Shown: positions 1-13,369 of the stretch, one piece after another | How the letters are laid out: every line of letters begins with the position of its first letter | Position numbering within the stretch: the first letter of the stretch is position 1 | Assembly: GCF_037975245.1 (NCBI RefSeq) | Contig: NC_092565.1 | Span: 9,408,499-9,472,498, forward strand | Source of the DNA: Apostichopus japonicus | Lineage: Eukaryota > Echinodermata > Holothuroidea > Aspidochirotida > Stichopodidae | DNA length: 64,000 bases | Direction of reading: 5' to 3' | Notes under the pieces: generated by a model | Database searches by the model: none | What the model saw: only the letters and a program-made list of their open reading frames with translations | What the model was told of the DNA's origin: nothing | Translations under genes and position numbers: made by a program

Positions 1-1241
1 ATATATTAAAATTAAATAATATCTTTATTTAAATAATTTGCGCATATTGTACTTGTTAAATCATTACATTGCAATAAAACTCAACATAGCATGTTTTCCA
101 CAACACAATGAAAGGCAAAACAAAGGGAAGTATAGTCCCATTATATCTAATATAAATATTATCATTGAATTCCATTTCTCTCAATTGTAATTTTGTTTTG
201 AAAATGTTAGCAACTGTAAGTCCAGGCCCTGCTACTGTTTCAGAGATTCATACTTCACCATTATGCAAATTGTCGGTATGACGTAGATTACCCTTGTATT
301 TGTGGTTATTTCATGCATTTATACAATTTGTTTGGCTCTCAATCGAAAACGACAGAGCAAAAAGAGCTGTTACAAATGAAGTATCTGCTGAAAAAAATCT
401 TCAAGCATTCCACCTAATGTATAATAGTTTGTAATTAATTAATTAATTACATTGTAATTTTGCCTTTAATTTGAGACCTTTGTACCCAATGTTGATTGTA
501 TTAATGATATTTTCTTAATGATTTAATGAGAGAGCGTGAAGTGTTGATCCTAGTAAGATCTTCTCCAGTGACAAACAATAAGACCCGAATCCTTTTCAAC
601 TGCACATACAGAAAGGAATATAAAAGTATAGTTACTATAGTTCACTAAAGACCTGATTTAGTCTGTATACGGTTCAGGACGCATCATTTCACGTATACAA
701 TTTAAATTCTTCCTATAGAGCAAGACCTCCAGACCAACCCCCCCCCCCCCCCCACCCTACATGGAAAGTCGCCTTCAACGATCGCATAGCCACATATTTA
801 CCCTCTTTGTTAAGTCAGGGATACGCCACTGTTACTAATATAACATCCAAACTGTAACTTTAAGGTCCTACATTTTACAATATCAGTTGTTTAACCTTTC
901 CAATGAAATCTTGGACAAAATAAAGTAACAAATCTGTGATGTAGGCTACATGTTAATAGATTTTTGGCAAGATTTGGCCAGACATGCGCATAAATCCATC
1001 ACGAGGTCCAGTGAGAAGAACATTATGAAACTTAGTGTATACTACTATAATATATTGATTTAACTCTCAGGATTTGCATATATTGAGAGTATACTTATCA
1101 ATCAACGAAGGCAGGAATAATTAATCATAAAACAATGCTTGAGGGCGATACTGACTTAAAGGTAAAAACTCCCCTCTCTCCCCCATCAAATGAAATTAGA
1201 AGCCTTGCAATATATATTGATTACGATATCGGAATATTAGT
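1..1241. other. 3' flank of the receptor gene, no gene seen
   Basis: No supportable coding region. It holds a perfect 20-bp palindrome of overlapping TAATTA motifs (431-450), a poly-C tract (about 739-754) and the lone right end of a hAT-like element at 831. The 100-residue plus-strand frame at 1135-1437 has no recognisable motif and overlaps proline-rich C-rich sequence, so I do not call it. Confidence 0.6.
740..831. mobile_element. Right end of a hAT-like miniature element
   Basis: The sequence ending at 831 reads ATACGCCACTG; its reverse complement starts CAGTGGCGTAT, matching the CAGTGGCG terminal motif of other elements in this window. A poly-C tract lies about 80 bp inside. No matching left end was found, so the element is truncated or its left end has decayed. 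The left boundary given is arbitrary. Confidence 0.35.
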
Positions 1242-1247
1242 TTTATT
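1242..1247 (-). promoter_or_regulatory. Possible poly(A) signal of the receptor gene
   Basis: TTTATT on the plus strand gives AATAAA on the minus strand, about 450 bp past the receptor stop codon. It is the nearest canonical hexamer I see downstream of that stop. In AT-rich DNA this motif is common by chance. Confidence 0.35.
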
Positions 1248-1698
1248 CTTCCCCGTCCCACGACCCAACCTCACGCGACCCCACCCACCCCTCTTCCCAC
1301 CGTCCAACTTCACCCTCGTCTATTGTGATGACGGAAGCGACCGATCACCTTTCAAGTTTGTTCTTGTCAACAAAACTGGAAAGGATCTAGTCTCGATGGA
1401 TATGAATTGTCAGAAAAATAATTTCAGATTGGTCTGAAGAGCTCACCCTCTCGCAAAGTTTTTCCGTTGCGAGAGACAACATGGTATTAATGGGAAGGGG
1501 TGTAATAGCTTCGGGGGTTTGGTTTAGTTTAACATTTGAATTCTTGCGGTGCAAGCTAAACAATAAGTGATTGAATAGTTTCCGTTAAATTATTTAAACA
1601 TCACGTCATATTCAATAGTTCAAAATGTCACGTAACCACTTCAACGTGGAAAAGGCTATAAAGTGGTTAAAAACAATTATTATTGATAATGTCAAAGG

Positions 1699-3137
1699 TT
1701 AAATGAAACTAGACACTTCTGTTCTGCTTTCCCCTCCTAAATATCTCTCCACGGAAATTTGTTGTTCGTACAAGTCTGTCAAAGAAACTCGCCTTCTTTG
1801 AGTTGAAGGCCACGTGCCTTGACGCCATTTTGGATACGACTTTGTTTCAAGTTCAACTTCTGTCATGAAACTTACATCTGGAAATGAAGATAGTTCTCGA
1901 CTATTTTCACTGCTTTTGTCAAGATTATTAGTATCGTCGCTATCAGACGCGATCATCCCAATATCTCCATTATGATTGTCGCAGAACTGGTCAACACACG
2001 ATCCATTTTGAACTTGGTACTTTCTTTTCCTACGAACATTGGTTATTTCTAAATCAGGACTTAGGCTGTATTCCTGTATGGAATTTGATATACTGGGGAT
2101 ACATTGGGCTTCATATGAATACAAGACTGTAGAACGAGTAAAAGTGAGGTTCCTTTCTTCGTTCCCATTTGTAGTAGAAGGCGGTGTAAATGACGAGGAA
2201 TTTATTCTACGAGCTACTTGCTTTTTCATATGATCCATGGTCAAGCGACGTATCTCCTCTTTTGTATTTCTATGTGGTTGAAACAAAACGAGATGACACT
2301 TGGGAAAAAAATAGAGTAACTGTATGCTGAAAGCTGTCGTGTAAAGAATCAAAATGGGGAAAATGGCTTTCTGCCTCCCGTGTGAGACGGCAAAAGAGGG
2401 CAGACAAGCTGCCCAGAAGAATAGCGAAATTCCGACACTGTGCGAAATGTGACGAGCTTCGCCAAAGTTTTCTGGGACATGACGGGCCCTATAAGACAGA
2501 AAAAAGCTGATGGCACACAGAGAGAATAAATAGCCGTTGTTTGGAATGACGACATACACACCGAAATCACATTCAAGGTATGTGGTTGTCGTGTGCATAT
2601 CATTTAAGACAAGAACACTCGATGGACGAAATATAAAATACGCTATCAAAATAAACAGGTGGAGCAGTGTCCCTGTTAATACAAACGTTATCTGTAGGTT
2701 ATGTCCATTGGAATTCCCACGGCGTCGAACTAATGTCGAAAGCCTGGACGAGAAAATCCGCAAAACTTGACGAGTTTTGACGACGAAAGAACACACCGCC
2801 AGTGAGAAGATTGGTCCACGGAGGATGAGCTGAAGTTGACACTGCATCTGATTCGGTTCCCCGATATAGACCAGGAAAAGGCACAGGAGACCGAAATTGG
2901 CGCATAGCTGAAGTGACGTCAACGGACGATTAATCGCTTTGATGATAGGGGTACCGCGGTATATGATGAAGATGATCGCAATGATACTGGCATTGCAAAT
3001 GCCGATGGCGGTGATTGCGTAGCAAATGTATGTAAATGGATGGTTCCATTCCAAAAAATCCAGTGTTTTAGGAGTGCAGGTCTGGATTTTAGAATCCCAC
3101 CAGGAACCCGATGGACAATTGGAACACGGCATATTAT
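1699..3137 (-). CDS. Class C GPCR, terminal exon (end of cysteine-rich linker, 7TM domain, C-tail)
   Basis: This exon encodes the end of the cysteine-rich linker, all seven membrane helices and a long cytoplasmic tail of a class C receptor, which would signal through G proteins at the plasma membrane. The acceptor AG is at 3138-3139 behind a pyrimidine-rich tract, so the exon begins within a codon (phase 1). The Met codons upstream of 3137 are intronic. Numbering from the first full codon: Cys-x-x-Cys-Pro and a third Cys at residues 4-20; TM1 36-59; TPIIKAINR in loop 1; TM2 72-92; Cys 99 and Cys 189, the likely TM3/loop-2 disulfide; TM4 147-170; TM5 200-216; PENFGEARHI in loop 3; TM6 232-251; TM7 257-279 followed by FPKCHLVLFQPHRNTKEE. 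The tail (about 185 residues) has a PKA-like RRRVS site and ends SSFI, a class I PDZ-ligand pattern. The ligand-binding Venus-flytrap exons would lie at higher coordinates on this strand and were not found. The family is clear; ligand and subtype (calcium/amino acid or chemosensory) are not. Confidence 0.93.
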
Positions 3138-6100
3138 CTGATATGAAACAAACGAAAAAACAAAAATAGGAATGAATGAAAAGCAATAAGCATGTTCGAA
3201 GTGCACTATAGAGAACAATGTTATATGCTAGATATTAATCCTTATACATAACACAATGGTAACTTCCCTACTCGTTCCCCTTACTGTTTGGCAGGTAATC
3301 TTACTGTATCTTTGGTCACTGAAACGCAGGCAATTCATGCCCATTTATATCACGACCACAGTACAGCAGCATTTTGCTATAACGTTGATATATTTACGAC
3401 ATATAGTTTATGACGTGTTATTATAGTACATTGGTGATTTGAAATGAAAAGCAGGAACAGCAGGAAAGGAGTAGGAAAGACAACAAACATACGTCGTAAA
3501 TATGATACATTTATAAAGGTATAGTAAAAAACTAAAACAACCTTGTCTTGCCAGTGGTAAGTAAATATACCACATTAATTTGTAATTAATCTTTCTGGGT
3601 TGATATTATGATGAATAATCCTTTACTTTAATCGTTATGAGTTGTTTCTTAATGACATAGTTCAAGAGCAGTTAATATTTTCATCCATTTCTTAATATTT
3701 AGGAAGTTAACTATTTGTTACATATATATTGGCACCAAATGATCCCAAATAACTACTTTTAGGCCGAATTAAACAAAAATGGGCGGGGTGAATTTCAGTG
3801 AATTATTATATAGATATTTATATCACATATGTGATGTTCATGCAACAAAATTTTCTGTATGGCGAAATTATGTTCTCCATGTTGTTTAAAAGATGACTTT
3901 AGGCAGAATTTAAATCTTTATTGATATGTTATATAGTCCAATCAAAATAAAAAATGTGAGTGCTAGCAATGTTTCTAAATATAGCTATTGGTGTTTACAA
4001 GATTCAACTATAACATATGCTAAAACTCAGGGACGATCCTTTAAGGCTTCAGAGATAATGACGTTGGCTCCTCAATGCAGGCCGGAATGTTAATGTTAAT
4101 CCCTTGTTTAGCAAATTTTAATAACTCTTCTGTAACATGTTGTTTTAATATCATATATGAACAACAGAGCCTCTTTCGACGACATTTTAAACTATCTGTC
4201 CTTGAAAACCTTGTAACACAATGTTTACACGTCATTTGGGGCCATAAATATCTTATCTTTGTCCATTCAGTTTTGTGTTGCATCTGAGTAAACAACCTGT
4301 GTGTTAGACTTAGTAATCCAGCCACTTTCATTGATTAGACTCAGACGTTAACAGTTGTATATAAATATAACCTGGACTGACAGCAGTGCCTGTTAACGCT
4401 CTAAAAATATATATATGAAAATTATTTTTGTGCCTAAAGCGACTTGATAATCTAGATATTTCTAGATATAGGTCTAGTAATATAATACACATATTTCGAT
4501 TGTTGGGCCTATATTTTAGTTTCTCCGGTGTCCCCAGTAAGGAGCACTAGTGATCAATCATCCTTGAAATACGCCCTCAGAAGGCACAATGATTAGTTAT
4601 CACTTCGAATAAGCTTGAGAAAACGGTTAAATGGTGAAAGACGAAAGCATGGACGGAGTGAGGGAGGGAGGGGGGGGGGTGCGGGTTGGATACGGTGAGT
4701 GCAAGATGTATAATGAGTATTCATGTCTGGGTGGGGTTATGGGGGGGGGGGGAGAACGAATAAATGTCAGTTAAACCTGGTTAAATATATCTATGTCGGA
4801 TGTAAAGTCCAGATATATGCAGACGCCAAAATGAATCGTCTTGATGCGCGTGCGGGTCGTATATTTCCGATTAGCATTTAAATGTCAATTTATAAGCCAA
4901 CTTTGCTCTTTAAATCAGCTAACTATTGAGTAGCTGATTTGCTGAATGGCTGCGGTCCTTGCATGGTTTCCTGGTATGCATGATTTCTGGGCCTTCTGCC
5001 AGTCACAACAGCAAAGTAATGTCTATAGCTGTTATGTGTCAACACCGATTCCGTTGTTAAAACAGGATGGTTTGTTAGACATATTAAATCGAAACTTCCA
5101 TGTGTCACTGTCGTTCTAAACCACTCATTCTTTCACTGTGATGGGTTGTTGCACTTTGTCACAACAGTCGTTCTTAACATCGACAAAATCTGTCACTTAG
5201 TAACAATCGTTTTTAGTCTCCAATGCTTTCAAATAGATTTGAATACAAGGGTTCAAGGCGAATGTTGTTATTGTCATTAACTGGTAATCCTCTGCACAGG
5301 TTATAAATCACAGCCTTTTGAGCAGCCCCCCCCCCCCCAAAAAAAAAAGTTTACAATGTTCTTATACGAATAATTTACCCTTTGTTAATGGAATTTTCTG
5401 GCTGGGATCGGAATGTGGTCATAAAGTTGTAATGATTCAACCAGCTGTTTGAAATTGATAAATTGAACAGACAAATCCAATCGATTTAATATTAATCCAT
5501 GAGACTGAATGAAAATATTTCATCTAGATCGTAGAATATTTAACTTCTATAGCGAATAATAAACGTCTCATAACAAGAGAACATTTTTGCTTATATTAAA
5601 TACATGCAGTAAAGCCAAGATGAAAACCTGTTTCAAATAACTGACTTAGGTACTTTCATTTTACAAAATTTCAGTGATCAAACCTACTAATTTTTAGAAT
5701 CTGAATACCGGGTATAGGAGCAGTTTCTCATGTTTGTACTTTTCGAGTACCTTTGATATATTCCATACACAAGAACCATTTTATTATAACTGCATTCTCT
5801 CTCACGGTCTCGGTATAAGCAAATGATGTAATCGTATACCTACATCATATTTTCAAATGCGGTAGGGGTATAGGTGTAGTGGTGGGGTTTTCTGATCGTT
5901 TCCGAACCCAGGAAGTTACAGCATTTTTCAGATCCTTCTTGTTCCTTAAGCGGTTCCGTAATAGTGACTTGTCGGAAGGTGGAATTACTCTAAAAAGGTG
6001 TCAGAAATTTGGAATAGATATCCTCCATCCGTGTTCTTATATTTCTAATACCAAATTATTCAGGGGTAAAAATAAGCTATTACCTGTTCCTACCACTGAT

Positions 6101-8508
6101 CTGTACACTGTCAGTGGTTCCTACGCCTCACTCAGTATATCAATTGTTACAGCACGAAATCAGCTGTCTCTTTTTATTAATTGAGTTTGAAGTTAGCAGT
6201 TCCATTCCAACGTTTATTCGATTCGATATCCTTAAACACATGCAGGTGATGAAGCGATATATGTACACTTGTTTAAACTAAGATTCAATCCCTAATCTGT
6301 TCATCTTGGAAAACAGGTGGAGAGAACGGATTTCCTTTCTATTTATTCATTATTGTGCTGTTACGTTTACATTCATTTGTGTAAAAATATACTGAATATT
6401 AGTCTCTTACGGTATTCATGCTGTCATTATTTTCTGATATTTAAATTGGACATATCAATATCAACCGTGCAGACATACTAACACACCGAGTTCTTTCCGT
6501 AACATCTTGGTATAAATTCTGAAACGAATGGCACCACCCATGAAACTGTTTATTTTTGATACTTAATATTTTAATTTTAAGTAGCAATATGTTCATGTTA
6601 TTTCTGATACATTGATAATGAAATACAACATGTTGAGTTTGATATTAGCATGGGGATGTTTATAACTTGTAAGTAACATGCTGAAAGTTTGTTCCTAGGT
6701 TACCGATATTTTCCATATACCATTGTAAAACAGGTGACGTCACGTAAGAATGCACTATACTTACTATCAACTCTCGTCATTTTATAAAATGTGTAGGCCT
6801 TTTTTTTTTATAGCGATAAAAATCTCAGACAGGAAGTAGATCTATCGTATATCTTTCAACCGAAAACTAATTATCAAGTATAAAATATTTAGATATCATT
6901 CCTTAGCACAGCATGAAGTGTTCAACAAATGAAAAAAACCAAACATGACATGTTGCTTGTCTGAAGTCAATGAACTTGTCACGTGACCGTACAGCATCCA
7001 CGTGCAGTTTTTTTTTATACTTTTATAGTAACGCCATAGCATCGATAGTGTATACATAATCGATCATGACCCTCCCCCCCCCCCTATCCCCCTATTTTTT
7101 TTTTACTACTGTATAAATCAGATCATATTTTCTTGAAATCAGTTAAAAGAACGTTTGTTGTTAAGGCAACGTAAAGGCATATGACGCTCGGGTTATCGAC
7201 TTGAATAAATGTAGGTTGATGCACTACAGAGTTAATCGTAAGCTTAGATGTCTTTGATTGTAAATTGATCTGGGTTGAAACCTTCGGGACCTATGAAATA
7301 ATCATGAAAAGAAAAGCTACCGTATAGAAAGAATCAGAAAAAAAAGCGATCTCCCGATGGTTTTTTTTCCTTCTTGGTAATGTCAAAGTACAAAATCTCT
7401 TATAGTTAGCATCAAAACCTGCTTAATGTTATAAAAGCAATTAGTTGGTTAACGGAAGACTAAAGCAATTGACAAGTTGACAAAATCAAGAAGAAAAAAA
7501 ATTAAAAAGAAAAAGCGATTTTTTGAATAGAAGTTTCCTCAAAGGTTTTCACTTCATTTTGAACATGTCTTTTGCATTATTCTATTTTATCTCGATAGGC
7601 TATAACCTTACGTTCTGGATGATACTGAGGTTTATGGCTTCGAGTGTCAGTATCATTTCTGTATTTGTATTTGTTGTCTATCCATGAAATCAGATCGTTA
7701 CCGTAAATGTAGATGGGGGTACCGCCATTCTCTCTTGTATCCTTATATTCAGTTATATACTAAAAGCGACTCATCGCACAATCATGGACAACGAACCAGG
7801 CATACTGATTATATAAGCGATATGTATACTTGGCGGAACTGATATTTTTCAGACAGATCTATCAACTATTAAAATAGAATAATACTTTATTTTTGCCTCC
7901 TTTGGTTAAAACGAGAGAGAGAAGTATTGAAAGTATAGCCATGGTTACCGACCACGTTTGGGTTTACTTCCTTTGATACATACCTTGTTAATTGCCTCAG
8001 TGAGAGCGAAATGCCATGGCTAAGAAGGAGACAATTTAAAAAATGTCTTGATAATTGTACCCTTTATTAAAATAGTCCTTAGTTAAGTCGTCGCGTATGT
8101 CAGCCATTCTTATCATATTCACATCAGGTGGGCCTCATGCAGTGTATCGGTAAGACGAGATACCTCGGACGCTCGAGTTGATACCCGCGCCGTGTGCGAA
8201 ACTCGAAATCTCGAAACGAAAAAGTCGATACATTGAAACCTCGAAATGGCCCTTTACAGCCACGGTAGTTATTAGCTTATTAACTGATAAAATGGACAAA
8301 ATCGTGTAAAGTCTCTTGTCAAATGTGTTTTGATGGCGATAGGAATCATCCACCCACTACAATGATATTATAACGACGTTATAATGACAACACTATACGT
8401 TACAGGCTATATAGGCTTTCTATAGCTGTCAACCCTTGTGCTTTTGTATCTGACAATGTGCACGCATTATTAGTTATAGAAAGCTTATAATACGCATTCA
8501 TATTAGCT
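3138..8508. other. Long stretch without a recognised gene
   Basis: This would be intron of the receptor gene if its upstream exons lie beyond it; none is recognisable. It contains poly-G tracts near 4671-4679 and 4741-4752, a C-run followed by an A-run at 5327-5348, a poly-C tract at 7074-7083 and a CRE octamer at 6735-6742. A minus-strand frame at 4041-4331 (96 residues, cysteine- and lysine-rich middle, preceded in its own sequence by TTTACTCAG) is the only mildly coding-like frame. It matches no family I know. Confidence 0.5.
4041..4331 (-). CDS. Hypothetical small ORF, doubtful
   Basis: The frame runs from an ATG at 4331 to a TAA, 96 residues. The middle has a Cys-x-x-Cys pair, then TDSLKCRRKRLCC, but no second half of a zinc finger. 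It has no signal peptide or membrane segment. It could contain an exon starting after a TTTACTCAG acceptor-like sequence, or be a chance frame. I do not recognise it, and it shows no similarity to class C receptors although it lies upstream of one on the same strand. Confidence 0.12.
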   Translation of the reverse strand: MKVAGLLSLTHRLFTQMQHKTEWTKIRYLWPQMTCKHCVTRFSRTDSLKCRRKRLCCSYMILKQHVTEELLKFAKQGININIPACIEEPTSLSLKP

Positions 8509-8568
8509 GAATCACTGTGGCTTATTGGTATGCGGACTCAGTGACACGGAGGTCCGGGGTTCGATTCT
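8509..8568 (+). mobile_element. tRNA-like SINE head (plus strand), body missing
   Basis: A box A-like segment (TGGCTTATTGGTATGCGG, 8518-8535) and a box B-like segment (GGTCCGGGGTTCGATTC, 8551-8567) have tRNA spacing. There is no CCA-compatible acceptor stem and no body in this orientation. It runs directly into the tail of an oppositely oriented SINE, so it is a promoter-only remnant or a landing site. Confidence 0.55.
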
Positions 8569-8810
8569 TATATGTATGTTTGTATTTTAGATCCTCCTGC
8601 AAGCAGGAACTCGCGAAGAAGCCATCATTGGCTTATCAAAGCCGCAAGTTGACCGAAGTCAGTCTCTTAGATTCATATTTAACGTCCATGATTATGAATT
8701 GTCAACAACTCTGTGACTGGACGACATATATATTAATCTTGGAGTGACTCGAACTCGGGACCTTATGATCGAAAGGCACCGGCGTTAACCGCTGAGCTAA
8801 CAACAATCCT
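8569..8810 (-). mobile_element. tRNA-derived SINE, near full length
   Basis: Read on the minus strand, the tRNA-like head has box A (complement of 8784-8799, TAGCTCAGCGGTTAAC) and box B (complement of 8746-8762, GGTCCCGAGTTCGAGTC). A body of about 150 bp contains CATGGACGTTAAAT (complement of 8677-8690) and a 3' part with CGCGAGTTCCTGCTTGC, then an ACAAACATACATA-type tail. The body matches the copy at 16028-16235, which defines the family within this window. Confidence 0.8.
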
Positions 8811-11161
<2,351 letters not shown>

Positions 11162-12066
11162 AGGCTTCATGACTTTGCAAAAAAAAATAATAATAAAATC
11201 GGTTATGAGATTACTGCCGGCATTGCAAACATGTCTGGCGGTAAGAACATTCATGCTGCATCTAAGTACAACCAATTCTGTTCTCCATTTAAACATTCGT
11301 ACCCAAATATAACTTAAATTGAGTTTTCTTCCCTTTTTATATAGTGCTTACACTTCACATGTAAGAAAGCGACGCGTCGATATGTACTGTGTAAAAAACC
11401 GTCTCAAGTTATGCATGGATCTCGTTACTGTAACACTTTGATTACGAGGGATGTACCTCCTCGCGTTCTATTTGCAGCCTTGCGTTATTATCAATTTAAC
11501 ACGTTCCTTAATAAGCTCTTCACAAATTTACAAGCACCATTAAATGTGTTCGGCATCTTTGAATCCAAATACAGGTTGTCCACGACTAATGGATTAAAAA
11601 CCCAGATCGGTAGAGGAACGCGGGAAATGGATTATATGTAATTTACGACACTAGCAAATATATATAGTGATACCAATAGGTAGAAAATGCAAGTGAGCAC
11701 GTCAGAAGGATTCCATCATTGTTTGTTATTTAACTAGCCTCATAGATACCCTAAAATACACGCTTAGCATGATGCATTGAATAATAAAAAGTATTCCTGG
11801 TTCTCTTGATGACATGAACACCTGCTAGGCTTCCACCATAAACAAATGTAATTTGGGTTTCTCTTCTTGAATGACTATTATCTGTATATCTGGCATCTAT
11901 GTGAGAGGTTAAGATATGTATAGACGTTACTTCAAAGCAACAACTAGTCTCTCCAAAGTTACTTCCCATAGCCATTTTTGAGGGTCTAACAGTATCTAAT
12001 TTGGTGGCAATCAACTCTTTTGTTTCAATATAGACTTTATATATATAGACAATATAGACCTTGCCA
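11162..12066. other. No recognised gene
   Basis: Short frames only, none coding-like. Includes a short palindromic TATATATAG patch near 12040. I see no repeat family here apart from the element beginning at 12067. Confidence 0.5.
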
Positions 12067-12160
12067 CAGGGACGCAACCACGTATACCTATATATAGGGT
12101 GGGGGGCTTGGGCTCCGGAGAAAAAATCAAGAGGACACAGCCCCCCCCCCCCCCATCAAC
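12067..12160 (+). mobile_element. Left end of a hAT-like miniature element
   Basis: Starts CAGGGACGCAACCACGTATA, then a G-rich stretch and a poly-C tract (12140-12153). The reverse complement of the sequence ending at 48385 begins CAGGGACGCAACCGCGTATA, so two copies of one terminus occur in the window. No right end with a matching TSD was found; the end coordinate marks only the recognisable part. Confidence 0.5.
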
Positions 12161-12478
12161 CGTCCCAACTGCCAGACAGAATATCACAATAAAATATCTT
12201 AATGCGTAAATTGTACAACATGTATGTAAGAGTTTTACGCATGTTACGGAGGTAATATTATGCAGATTCGCACTTAAAGAGTTGGTAAAGTGTTCCATAG
12301 AAAGGCTGGCCGGGGCTCAATCAGCGCTCTAAGATTCCTCGCAGACTTAATGAAAAGTATCGTCTCTTTATCTCCCATTTTTATTGGATATATAATTGAG
12401 GGAACCTTTGTTCTATATATTTTGATGGTTTTGTAATGTCGACGTTTCTCGATAGTAAAATCCTAAATCAATTTAGGT

Positions 12479-12710
12479 CAGGCGCAGATCCAGGCGGTGT
12501 AGTTATTAACTCAACAGTGCGTATACAGACTTAACTATGGAACTAGATCGTAAAGTCTAAATAGGCCTCAGCATACACCATTTTCACGTCTAAATTTTTT
12601 AATTAATTCCTGGGGAGGACCCCCACCACCCCCCCCCCTTCACACGGAATTTTGCTCCAAAGATCTCAGGGCTACGGCCTCCTTCTTTTAGAATCCTGGA
12701 TCCGCCCCTG
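12479..12710. mobile_element. hAT-like miniature element (232 bp)
   Basis: The left terminus CAGGCGCAGATCCAGG and the complement of the right terminus CAGGGGCGGATCCAGG agree at 14 of 16 positions. The interior is non-coding with a poly-C run near 12629-12637. The flanking 8-mers (ATTTAGGT and ATTAATTT) agree at only 5 of 8, so the target-site duplication is unconvincing. Confidence 0.6.
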
Positions 12711-12998
12711 ATTAATTTCATTTCAAATGATGATGTGGGAAATTAATTTTGTGTGTGAAAGTTTTGACAATTTGGTTTAAGTTTCTACAAGTGATTCCTA
12801 AGATTAACATGCAAAAGCGAAGAAATGTGCGGATCGAATCAGATTCATTAATTGCCCAGTCCGGTTAATTTAATTTATACTTGTTTCTTGCTATAGGCTG
12901 TGAATAGGCATATTTCCGGCAGAAAACTTATATGATCAAGAAACCATTGATTTTCTTTGGTATGCCTGCTTCCATGAACTTCTTCATTCAGTGTGTAA

Positions 12999-13361
12999 CA
13001 GTGGCGTAGGAAGGCATTTTGAGTGGGGGGCTGAAGACTGATGGCCGGTCTGGGGGAGGGGTCTAAGGGGAGGGGGTGTCCCCCTCCCCATTGGAATTTT
13101 TTCGCATTTCCAGGTGGCCTCATATGCAATTTGGTGCAATATAGCACACTTCAACTCCCACTCCATTTTGTAAAGAATTTTGCATTTTCACCTGGCCTTA
13201 AATGCAATTTGGTGCTCCAAATGAGATTTTTTACTCATTTGGAAATGAAAATGGGGTTTTCTGACTTGCGGAGCGGGGTGGCGGAATGATACTTCCGCCC
13301 CCCCATATTTTTCACTGGGGGGGGGGTTGGCGCCCCCAGCCCCCCGGTTCCTACGCCCTTG
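12999..13361. mobile_element. hAT-like miniature element with 8-bp TSD (363 bp)
   Basis: The left terminus CAGTGGCGTAGGAAGG pairs with the complement of the right terminus, CAAGGGCGTAGGAACC. The flanks are GTGTGTAA (12991-12998) and GTGTGTTA (13362-13369), 7 of 8 identical, the TSD length of hAT transposons. The interior has no transposase and includes G-rich subterminal blocks, two copies of a TGCAATTTGGTG motif and a poly-G run near the right end. Confidence 0.8.
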
Positions 13362-13369
13362 GTGTGTTA

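Noticed and set aside
1135-1437. 100-codon plus-strand frame near the receptor gene
   Set aside because: Lies in the receptor's 3' flank, lacks recognisable motifs, and its middle is low-complexity C-rich sequence.
8509-8810. Functional tRNA genes
   Set aside because: Boxes A and B are present but cloverleaf stems are poor and a SINE body follows the minus-strand copy.
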